A DNA stretch of 64,000 nt from positions 248,001 through 312,000 of the forward strand of contig JACKEA010000002.1 in assembly GCA_020633235.1 (NCBI GenBank), given 5' to 3'. Made by a program: the position numbers and the translations under genes. Positions 52,893 through 60,404 of this stretch are shown one piece after another. This DNA is from Polyangiaceae bacterium. Lineage in GTDB: Bacteria > Myxococcota_A > Polyangia > Polyangiales > Polyangiaceae. The notes beneath the pieces are model-generated. The model made no database searches and was not told the DNA's origin. It saw only the letters and a program-made list of their open reading frames with translations. Positions within the stretch are counted from its first letter, which is position 1. Every line of letters begins with the position of its first letter.

Positions 52893-54817
52893 CAGAGGGT
52901 GCTCCTCTTGGCGGTGCGCTTGCCAGACTCGCGCGCGGCCAGCCGCTTGGCCTTGAGCTTTTGCCAGTCGGCGATCACCTTGGAGGCCACGGGCACCGCG
53001 TTCTTACCGCCGCCGCCGCCGTGCTCCACGATCACCACGATGGCGATCTCCGGGCTGTGCGCCGGGGCGTAGCCCGCGAACCAGGCGTGATCCCGGTTGA
53101 AGTACCAAACCTTGTGAGGGTCCACCCCGCGTGGCGTGACGTGGCTGACCTGGGCGGTACCGGTCTTTCCCGCCATGTCCACGTCGGAAGGCGTCTCCTT
53201 GTAGGCGGTGCCTTCGCGCTCCCGCACTACGCCCACCAGGCCTTCCTTCACCAAGGCGAGGTTGTCCGGATCCACGTCCACGGTGCGGCGTACACGGGGC
53301 GGGAACTCCTGGACGATGGTGCCGTCGCTGGTCTCGATGCTGCGCACGACCTGCGGCTGATACAGCGTGCCACCATTGGCCAGCGCAGCGTAGGCCAGCG
53401 CCAGCTGCAGCACGGTGACGGTGGTGGCGCCCTGACCGATGGCGGCCAGCAGCGAGAAACCGCCGCGGAACGCGCCCTTGTATCGACGCGTGTACCAGCT
53501 GCGCGTGGGCATGCGGCCCCGGGCCTCCGGGTTGATGCCGATACCGGTCTTCACACCGAAGCCGAAATCCATGCCCATCTTGGCCAGCCCGTCGATCTGG
53601 ACCTTCTCACCCACGGTGTAGAAGTAGGTGTTGCAGGACCGCACGATGGCTTCGTGCAGGTTCACGTGGCGATGGACCCCGGTACAGCGGAAGTAGCGCT
53701 TGCCGTATTCGTAGCCGCCGCGACAATCCACCTGCATTCGCGGGTTGATGAGCCCCTCCGCCAAGGCCGCCAGCGCAGAAAAGGGCTTGTAGGTGGAGCC
53801 TGGCGGATAGGCCGCGGAGATGGTCTTGTCCAAGGTGGGCTTCAACGGATCGGTGTACAGGCGCCGGAACGCATCCCGCACTGCCTGCTTGCCGCTGCCG
53901 CCGGAGATCACGTTCGGATCGAAGCTGGGCTTGGACAGCGCGGCGAGCACGCGACCCGTGCGCACGTCCACCGCCACCACGGCGCCCGCCAGCTGCCCAC
54001 GCATGGCGCGCTCCATGGACTTCTCGAGCTCGATGTCCACCGTGAGGGACACGTCACGACCAGGCACCGGCTCGAGGCGCCGCGGCTCCTCCAGATACTC
54101 CGGCTCCAAGTCCTCGCGGCTCTGCCGACGATTGAGACCCCGGAGGACCTTACGCCAACCGCGCTGCCCTTTCAGGTAGCTCTCCCAGCGCCGCTCCACG
54201 CCGATGGCTCCGAGCCGATCCCCCGCGCGATAGCCGCGCCCTTCCAGGCGCGCGAGGGTATCGGGATCGATCTCGCGCATGTAGCCGATCATGTGCGCGC
54301 CAAGCTCGCCGTAGGGGTAGTAGCGCACCGGCACCGGCGCGACCTCCACACCCTTGAGGTCTCGCTCGTAGGTCTCCAGGCGAGCCACGACGTCCCGGTC
54401 GACGTCCACCTTCAGCAGCGTCTGCTGGCTCTTGCGCGAGCCCGACGACTTCCGGATGTGGACGATGCGATCCAGGAAGTCCTTCTTCTCGTCGTCCGTC
54501 AGCTCCATCAGCTGGGCGACCCGGGGCCAGGTCTTTTCCAGGTCGATGAGCTCGGGAACGACGTACACGTTGTAGCTCGGGCGATTGGCCGCCAGCACCT
54601 TGCCGTAGGCGTCGCGGATCACGCCGCGGGTCGTGGCCAGCGTGATTTCCCCCACGATGTTGCGGCGCGCCTGGGACTTGTGCAGCTCCGCCTCCACCAC
54701 CTGAAGCTGGACCAGCCGGCCGATGAGCACGAGCATGACCACCAGCGCGAACAGCACCATCCAACGGTAGCGGCGCCGGAACTCGCCGACGTCGGAACGC
54801 TGCACCAGGATCGTCAC
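52892..54817 (-). CDS. mrdA: Penicillin-binding protein 2 (peptidoglycan transpeptidase)
   Basis: A 641-aa class B PBP. An N-terminal membrane helix (MVLFALVVMLVLIGRL) is followed by the PBP dimerisation region (ANRPSYNVYVVPE) and the transpeptidase domain with the catalytic Ser in PPGSTYKPF (about residue 341), SCN (VRSCNTYFYT) and KTG (MAGKTGTAQVSH). It cross-links elongating glycan with RodA. The GTG start at 54817 overlaps the mreD stop by four bases; the long upstream open frame is antisense. Member of the mreBCD-mrdA-rodA elongasome operon. Confidence 0.95.
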   Translation of the reverse strand: MTILVQRSDVGEFRRRYRWMVLFALVVMLVLIGRLVQLQVVEAELHKSQARRNIVGEITLATTRGVIRDAYGKVLAANRPSYNVYVVPELIDLEKTWPRVAQLMELTDDEKKDFLDRIVHIRKSSGSRKSQQTLLKVDVDRDVVARLETYERDLKGVEVAPVPVRYYPYGELGAHMIGYMREIDPDTLARLEGRGYRAGDRLGAIGVERRWESYLKGQRGWRKVLRGLNRRQSREDLEPEYLEEPRRLEPVPGRDVSLTVDIELEKSMERAMRGQLAGAVVAVDVRTGRVLAALSKPSFDPNVISGGSGKQAVRDAFRRLYTDPLKPTLDKTISAAYPPGSTYKPFSALAALAEGLINPRMQVDCRGGYEYGKRYFRCTGVHRHVNLHEAIVRSCNTYFYTVGEKVQIDGLAKMGMDFGFGVKTGIGINPEARGRMPTRSWYTRRYKGAFRGGFSLLAAIGQGATTVTVLQLALAYAALANGGTLYQPQVVRSIETSDGTIVQEFPPRVRRTVDVDPDNLALVKEGLVGVVREREGTAYKETPSDVDMAGKTGTAQVSHVTPRGVDPHKVWYFNRDHAWFAGYAPAHSPEIAIVVIVEHGGGGGKNAVPVASKVIADWQKLKAKRLAARESGKRTAKRSTL

Positions 54818-55338
54818 CGCGCGCCCTCTTGCGAGCCGTGCACCGGTGCCGTGCTCTGGTGGAGCTTCTGCGCGATGTGAAAGATGATGGGAGCGAACAG
54901 CGCCGTGGACACCGCGCGCGGCAGCACCACGGTGCCGATCTCCAGCGGCCGCTTGGTGTCCGCGCCGAAGATCGCCAGCAGGGTGAGCACCACCGCGCTC
55001 TCCACGATGGAGAACACGAAGGCCAGGGACATGCGCGTGAGAATGGTCTGCGCCGTGAGCCGAACGCCGGCACCGCGGGACACCAACCAAACCACCACCA
55101 TCACGAAGGTGAAGAGCCCGATGGGCGCCGACGCGAAGATGTCCAGCAGGTAGCCGAGCACGAAGGCGAGCCCCGCACCGCGAGCCATGCTGGCTTCGTG
55201 CACGCCAAGAAAGATCACCAGCGGCAACACCAGCGAGGGCGTGGCGCCGTGAATGTGGAACTGGCCCAGCACCCGGTACAGGTTCCCCTGCAGCAGGATG
55301 AGGAGCAGACCGATGCCGATGAACGCGACGTTCCGCAT
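54814..55338 (-). CDS. mreD: Rod-shape-determining protein MreD
   Basis: A 174-aa membrane protein with about five to six helices; LYRVLGQFHIHGATPSLVLP and GYLLDIFASAPIGLFTF match the MreD pattern of position between mreC and mrdA. MreD helps organise MreB, MreC, RodA and PBP2. Starts at an ATG seven bases after mreC. Assigned by topology and gene order; sequence conservation is low in this family. Confidence 0.88.
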   Translation of the reverse strand: MRNVAFIGIGLLLILLQGNLYRVLGQFHIHGATPSLVLPLVIFLGVHEASMARGAGLAFVLGYLLDIFASAPIGLFTFVMVVVWLVSRGAGVRLTAQTILTRMSLAFVFSIVESAVVLTLLAIFGADTKRPLEIGTVVLPRAVSTALFAPIIFHIAQKLHQSTAPVHGSQEGAR

Positions 55339-55344
55339 CGGGCC

Positions 55345-56217
55345 CTACCTCTGCGCCCGTGGCCGCCGCGCCCCGCCCTTGTCGCAGTCCTTGCTGTCGG
55401 ACAGCACGATGAGCGCTTCCTCGAGCCGGGAAAAGTCCACCGTCGGCTCCGCTTCCACCGTCTGGTACATGCCGAAGTCCCGCTTGATCACCTTGGTGAC
55501 CCGCGCGACCGGCTGACCCTTGGGGAAACGGCACCCCACACCGCTGGTGACCAGCACGTCACCGATGTCGACTTCGTCCGTGCGCTGCATGTACTCGACG
55601 CGCAAGGCATAGCGCGAACGGTCGCCAATGCCACGAATGAAGCCCCGGGCCTGAGTGCGCTCGTCCACCACGTCCACGCCGAAACCGCTGTCGACGGTGA
55701 GCTGCACGTCCACCTTTTCGCCTGCAACCCGCAGGACCGTGCCCACGGCGCCGTCCAGCGACAGCACCGGCATGCCCGTGCGCACCGCCGCGCCGGGATT
55801 GTCGAGCGTGAGGTGAGCCACCCGGAAATACTCCGTGGTGTCTTTTGCCACGACCACCGCGCTGACCGTCTCCGCGGGGACCGTCTCTCGCAGGTTCAAC
55901 AGCCGGCGTAGCCGCGTGTTCTCCGCCTCGGTGGCCTTCAGCCGCCGCACCTCGGCGCGCAGCCGCGCGTTCTCGTAAGCCAGCTTGTCGTTGTCGCTCT
56001 TGACGTCCACCAAGTAGACGTAGTCGCCGATCAGGCTCGAAACGCCCCGCGCGAGGGTGGCGGAGATGTACTGCAACGGCGCGGCGATGCGCATGATGGT
56101 GCGATCCACCACGCTCATCTCTTCCGGCCGCCGAATGCTGGCGCGGAGAAAGAAGAACGGCACCGCGAGCAGGAGCACCACGATGGCGATGTCACGGTAG
56201 CGACGGAACGAGCCCAC
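55345..56217 (-). CDS. mreC: Rod-shape-determining protein MreC
   Basis: A 290-aa bitopic protein: one membrane helix near 10-28 (DIAIVVLLLAVPFFFLRAS), then a coiled coil at about 65-95 (SDNDKLAYENARLRAEVRRLKATE) and the two beta-barrel lobes typical of MreC, including GMPVLSLDGAVGTVLRV, DVLVTSGVGCRFPKGQPVA and the end in FSRLEEALIVLSD. It links cytoplasmic MreB to periplasmic synthases. 53 bases downstream of mreB. Confidence 0.94.
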   Translation of the reverse strand: MGSFRRYRDIAIVVLLLAVPFFFLRASIRRPEEMSVVDRTIMRIAAPLQYISATLARGVSSLIGDYVYLVDVKSDNDKLAYENARLRAEVRRLKATEAENTRLRRLLNLRETVPAETVSAVVVAKDTTEYFRVAHLTLDNPGAAVRTGMPVLSLDGAVGTVLRVAGEKVDVQLTVDSGFGVDVVDERTQARGFIRGIGDRSRYALRVEYMQRTDEVDIGDVLVTSGVGCRFPKGQPVARVTKVIKRDFGMYQTVEAEPTVDFSRLEEALIVLSDSKDCDKGGARRPRAQR

Positions 56218-56270
56218 TTCGCAGCTTCTCTGGCTCGGCGGCCGTGGCCGCCGTAAGACCCCGGCTCAGG

Positions 56271-57305
56271 TCAGCCGATGGTCACTTCCTTGAGCAACTC
56301 GATGTGGTCGAGCGTCTTTCCGCTGCCCAGCACGACGGCGCTGATCGGATCGTCGCTCACCATCACCGGAAGCCCGGTTTCCTCCCGCAGGAGCACATCC
56401 ATGTTCTTGAGGAGAGCGCCGCCGCCGGTCAAGACGACGCCCTTGTCCACGATGTCCGCTGCGAGCTCCGGCGGGGTGCGCTCCAGGGCGAGCAGCACCG
56501 CTTCCACGATGGCGTTGATGGGTTCTGCAAGGGCCTCCCGGATCTCGTCGGAGTTGACGACGACGGTCTTGGGGATGCCCGCGACCATGTCGCGACCCTT
56601 GACCTCCATCGTCATCTGCTGCTCGAGCTGGTAGGCGTTCCCGATGGTCATCTTGATGCGTTCGGCGGTCTGTTCACCGATCGCCAAGTTGTACTTGCGC
56701 TTCATGTAGGCGACGATCGCTTCGTCGAGCTTGTCGCCTCCGACGCGCACGCTCTGCGAGTACACGATGCCCGCGAGGGAGATGACGGCCACCTCCGTGG
56801 TGCCGCCGCCGATGTCGACCACCATGTTGCCGCTGGGCTCCGTGATGGGCAGCCCGGCGCCAATGGCCGCCGCCATGGGCTCCTCGATCAGGTACACCTC
56901 GCGGGCGCCGGCGCTCTCCGCGCTCTCCTTCACCGCGCGCTTTTCCACCTCGGTGATGCCGAAGGGCACGCAGATGATGATGCGGGGTTTGACGAGGGTG
57001 CGACGATTGTGGGCCCGAGCGATGAAGTACCGGAGCATCGCCTCGGTGATCTCGAAGTCCGCGATGACGCCGTCCCGCAGCGGCCGGATGGCCTGGATGT
57101 TTCCGGGGGTGCGTCCCAGCATCTCTTTGGCCTCGCGGCCGACCGCCAGGACTTTCTTGTCGCCCCGGACGTCCCGCTGGACCGCGACCACGCTGGGCTC
57201 GCAGCTCACGATGCCCTTGCCTTTGACATAGATGAGCGTCGTCGCCGTTCCTAGGTCGATGGCGAGGTCGTTCGAGAAAAGGCCGTATAGCCAGTCGAAG
57301 ATCAT
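56271..57305 (-). CDS. mreB: Rod-shape-determining actin homologue MreB
   Basis: A 344-aa bacterial actin. Motifs are DLAIDLGTATTLIYVKGKG (phosphate 1), VVDIGGGTTEVAVISL (phosphate 2), VLTGGGALLKNMD (adenosine) and the central EEPMAAAIGAGLPI. It forms membrane-bound filaments that direct elongation. Start at ATG 57305 (MIFDWLYGLFSNDLAIDL), the family N-terminus; an upstream in-frame ATG adds ten unlikely residues. First gene of mreBCD-mrdA-rodA, so the rod elongasome is complete here. Confidence 0.97.
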   Translation of the reverse strand: MIFDWLYGLFSNDLAIDLGTATTLIYVKGKGIVSCEPSVVAVQRDVRGDKKVLAVGREAKEMLGRTPGNIQAIRPLRDGVIADFEITEAMLRYFIARAHNRRTLVKPRIIICVPFGITEVEKRAVKESAESAGAREVYLIEEPMAAAIGAGLPITEPSGNMVVDIGGGTTEVAVISLAGIVYSQSVRVGGDKLDEAIVAYMKRKYNLAIGEQTAERIKMTIGNAYQLEQQMTMEVKGRDMVAGIPKTVVVNSDEIREALAEPINAIVEAVLLALERTPPELAADIVDKGVVLTGGGALLKNMDVLLREETGLPVMVSDDPISAVVLGSGKTLDHIELLKEVTIG

Positions 57306-57535
57306 CGGACGCTCATACAGAGCCGGGCGGTGCAACTCATGAAACCGCCGCCCAGGTAAGTCGGCTCTCGCGAGGGGACCCTTCGTAGCACGCGCCCAAG
57401 TGAGGGTGCAATCCGCCTCGGCGCCATGCCGGCCAATCGGCCGAGAGCTTTCCCGCGAGGCTTCCGGCGCTCGGCCGGAGCCTCATGCATTGACGATGGA
57501 TTTCGGACATTTGACGGTGGGAGCCAGGATGGGGC

Positions 57536-58399
57536 TCAGTCGTCCCAGTCCTCCCAATCCCGGGGATTCACGCGGCCACGACGCCCGGGCTCGGGCTGAT
57601 CGTTGTTGCGGCCGCGCTTCTTCTTCTTCTTCTTCTCCGCCGCGCGGTCCCAACGATCTCGTCGTCCTTCGGGCTTGGCGCTGGCGTTGATGTCCGGGGG
57701 CGGACCGTCGAAATCCCGGCTGGGGGGAGGTCCGCTGCGGTCGAAGCTGGAGCTCGGCCCCGCGTCATCGCGCCGTGGTGGACGATCCCCACTGGGACGC
57801 TCTCCCCGCGGGTGGGCGATGTTCACCATCAACCGTCGGCCTTTGAGATCCTTGTCCCGCAGCGCGACGATGGCGCCGTTGGCGGCCTCGGCGCTGCCCA
57901 TGGTGACGAAGCCGAAGCCCCGCGCGCGACCATCTGGACCCGTGGGTAGATGGATGCGCACGACGGGCCCCGCACCTGCTTCACTGAACAACGACTCCAC
58001 GTCCGCCTGCGTGGCGTCATACGGCAGATTGCCGACATAGAGCGTGCGGTCCGGACCACCGCCGCCGCCGCCCTGTGACGTGGGTCCGCTATCGCGCGGG
58101 CCTCCGCCACCGCCTGGCCCGCCCTCGCGGCGCGGGGGCTCGGACTGGAACGGCCGCACGGAAATCGAGCGACCGGCTTGCATCGAGCCGTCGAGCGAGC
58201 TGCGCGCGCTGGCAGCTTCCTCGGCGGACGACAGGGTCACGAATCCAAAGCCACGGGGGCGACCGGTGTCGCGATGACGCGGCAGCGAAACGTCGACGAC
58301 GGTACCACCCGTCGCCTCGAAGATCTGGCGCAAGACCTCCTCGGTAATGGAGTCGGGCAAGCCCGCAACGAAGAGCTTGCGCTCATCCTCGGTTGACAT
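57536..58399 (-). CDS. Double RRM RNA-binding protein
   Basis: A 287-aa cytoplasmic protein with two RNA recognition motifs. The first RRM (about 8-85) has RNP2 LFVAGL and RNP1 RGFGFVTL; the second (about 115-195) has RNP2 LYVGNL and RNP1 RGFGFVTM. The aromatic residues that stack on RNA bases are present in both RNP1s. A Gly-rich linker joins them, and a basic, disordered tail (EKKKKKKRGRNN) follows. Bacterial RRM proteins are often cold-responsive or bind small RNAs. Two tandem RRMs are less usual than one. It stands alone upstream of mreB. Confidence 0.9.
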   Translation of the reverse strand: MSTEDERKLFVAGLPDSITEEVLRQIFEATGGTVVDVSLPRHRDTGRPRGFGFVTLSSAEEAASARSSLDGSMQAGRSISVRPFQSEPPRREGGPGGGGGPRDSGPTSQGGGGGGPDRTLYVGNLPYDATQADVESLFSEAGAGPVVRIHLPTGPDGRARGFGFVTMGSAEAANGAIVALRDKDLKGRRLMVNIAHPRGERPSGDRPPRRDDAGPSSSFDRSGPPPSRDFDGPPPDINASAKPEGRRDRWDRAAEKKKKKKRGRNNDQPEPGRRGRVNPRDWEDWDD

Positions 58400-58572
58400 G
58401 AAAGGGTTCCTCTTGGGCTTCTGGTCGGTTGATGGGCTGTGCCCGGCGAGCCAAGCCGTGCACCAAAAAGACGATAACTTTAGCCGATTGATGGTTCAAG
58501 CCCGCGCGATGGGTCGCCGGGCGGCGCCAAGCTTCCCCCAGCCACGGCCTCCGTGCCATCCTCCGCTCGCCC

Positions 58573-59499
58573 ATGAAGCTCCGTGTGATCGTCAATCCCA
58601 TGGCCGGAAGCGGCCGGGCGGGTCGAAGAGTCGGCGAGATTTCCCGCGCGCTCGACGCCGCGGACCTCGCACATGACGTGGTCCGAACGGAGGGCCCGGG
58701 GGACGCTGCGCGGCTGGTCGGCGCCGCCCGTGAGGATGGGGTGGAATGCGTGGCCCTGGTGGGCGGCGACGGCACCGTCAACGAGGCCTGCCAGGCGTAC
58801 ATCGACCCGGCCGGCGAAGCGCTGCCGGGCCCGGACCTGGCCCTGATCCCGGCGGGGACGGGCGGAGACTTCCGCAAGACCTTCGACCTGCCGGACGACG
58901 TGGAGGCCGCCGTGCGCCGACTGGCGGACTCCCAGCCGCGGCCCATCGATCTGGGGCTCTTGTCCGTCACGGCGGATGACGGCGGGCGCCTGCACCGCGC
59001 TTTCATCAACATCACCAGCTTCGGGATCGGCGGCCTCACGGATCGCATCGTGAACGACAGCCCCAAGTGGATGGGCGGTCGGGCGGCCTTCTTCGTGGGC
59101 ACCCTGCGCGCCATGGCCATCTACAAGAACACGGTGGTGAAGGTCACGGTGGACGGGAACCCCTGGCTGGAGGGACCGATCTTCAACGTGGCCATCGCCA
59201 ACGGCCGCTATTTCGGCGGCGGCATGAACGTGGCGCCGGACGCCGACCCCGCGGACGGCCGATTCGACGTCGTCGCCCTGGGGGATCTGAGCCGCCTCGG
59301 GGCGATGACCTTGTCGCGGAAGATCTACACCGGCGAGCACGTGACGGCGCCCGGCGTGCGCATCACGCGGGGAGCCCGGGTGGAGGCGACACCGGTGCGG
59401 GCGTCCGACGTGGTGCTCATCGACATGGACGGCGAAACGCCGGGACGCCTGCCCCTGACGGCCCGCGTCGCTGCCGGAGCCGTGCGGATCCGGGCCTAG
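58573..59499 (+). CDS. Diacylglycerol/lipid kinase (DagK/YegS type)
   Basis: A 308-aa soluble lipid kinase. The N-terminus has NPMAGSGRAGRRV, then GGDGTVNE near residue 64 and IPAGTGGDFRKTF, the nucleotide-binding GGDGT and GTGND-like motifs of the DAGK_cat fold. The C-terminal beta-sandwich has GGGMNVAPDADPADGRFD, the conserved substrate-site region. It probably phosphorylates diacylglycerol or a related lipid. Convergent with lgt, with about 30 bases between stops. Confidence 0.9.
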   Translation: MKLRVIVNPMAGSGRAGRRVGEISRALDAADLAHDVVRTEGPGDAARLVGAAREDGVECVALVGGDGTVNEACQAYIDPAGEALPGPDLALIPAGTGGDFRKTFDLPDDVEAAVRRLADSQPRPIDLGLLSVTADDGGRLHRAFINITSFGIGGLTDRIVNDSPKWMGGRAAFFVGTLRAMAIYKNTVVKVTVDGNPWLEGPIFNVAIANGRYFGGGMNVAPDADPADGRFDVVALGDLSRLGAMTLSRKIYTGEHVTAPGVRITRGARVEATPVRASDVVLIDMDGETPGRLPLTARVAAGAVRIRA

Positions 59500-59505
59500 A
59501 GCTTC

Positions 59506-59521
59506 CGCGGCGTACCGACGA
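59506..59521 (-). repeat. Dispersed 3-prime element, copy 11
   Basis: Minus-strand reading TCGTCGGTACGCCGCG, starting 7 bases after the lgt stop in sense orientation. Matches the consensus at 14 of 16 positions. It overlaps the perfect palindrome GACGAGATCTCGTC (59517-59530), which contains the last bases of the lgt coding end. Confidence 0.5.
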
Positions 59522-59528
59522 GATCTCG

Positions 59529-60404
59529 TCAAGCGGGCTTGTCCTGGGGGGCTTCGGACGTCTCGAAAGCGGGTGCCGGGGGAAGCAGCGCGGCCTCCGT
59601 GCCGGCGCTGTCGAGGGCGCGCCACAGCAAGATGGACCCGAGCGCCAAGAGGCCGAAGCAGGCCCACTGTGCAGGGGTGAGGCCGGCATAGCGCGCGTCG
59701 GCGATTTTCATGTCGCGCACCCGCAGGCTGTCCAGCGCGAAGCGCGTGGGCGCGTACACCACGCTCATCACGCCAGCATAGAAGCCCCAGGGCCGCGGCT
59801 TCCTGCGGAGCCACAAGAAGGCGACGGCCAGGGGAACGGTGAGCAGCATCTCGTACAGGCCCAGGTCGAAGCGCGCACCGCCGGGGTAGTTCACGGCGAA
59901 CCAGACGTTGGAGTGCAGGCCGGGGTGGTCGTGAGCCACGGTGCAACCACTGCGACCGAACACCCAAGCGATGGGAAAGGCGCTGGCCACCACGTCGACA
60001 TACGGCATCAAGCGCGTGCGGTAGCGGAGCTTCCAGGCCAAGGCACCGAACAGAGCGCCGGTGAACCCGCCGAAGCTCGACAGCCCCTCCCACAGCTTGA
60101 TGAGGCTCAGCGGATCGGACTCGAGCACGTCGGGATGGTAGAAGATGGTGTCGAGCATGTGCCCGCCGATGAAGCCACCGGCGACCACCCAGAAGATGAA
60201 CGACGTGAGCGAGCGCTCGTGGATCCCGAGACGCTTGCCCTGGCGCACCGCCAGGTAGGCGCCCACGTACACGCCGATGGCCACCAGCGTGCCGAAGGGC
60301 TTGATGGAAAACGGCTCGGGCGGGAACCCCGCCCAAAGGGCACCGGGTTTGAGGAGCACGAGCTCCGGAAGATCGATGTAAGGAATCAAGGGGGCGGCCA
60401 GCAT
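59529..60404 (-). CDS. lgt: Prolipoprotein diacylglyceryl transferase Lgt
   Basis: A 291-aa membrane enzyme that transfers diacylglycerol to the lipobox Cys of prolipoproteins, relevant to the many lipoproteins in this window. Conserved regions include YGGAYLAVRQGKRLG-like YVGAYLAVRQGKR, GGFIGGHMLDTIFYHP, GLSSFGGFTGALFG, WVFGRSGCTVAHDHPG (the region that in other Lgt proteins reads IGRxGCFxxGD) and the C-terminal FYAGVMSVVYAPTRFALD. About seven membrane helices. The start at 60404 overlaps the esterase stop (ATGA). Last gene of a four-gene coupled operon. Confidence 0.88.
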   Translation of the reverse strand: MLAAPLIPYIDLPELVLLKPGALWAGFPPEPFSIKPFGTLVAIGVYVGAYLAVRQGKRLGIHERSLTSFIFWVVAGGFIGGHMLDTIFYHPDVLESDPLSLIKLWEGLSSFGGFTGALFGALAWKLRYRTRLMPYVDVVASAFPIAWVFGRSGCTVAHDHPGLHSNVWFAVNYPGGARFDLGLYEMLLTVPLAVAFLWLRRKPRPWGFYAGVMSVVYAPTRFALDSLRVRDMKIADARYAGLTPAQWACFGLLALGSILLWRALDSAGTEAALLPPAPAFETSEAPQDKPA

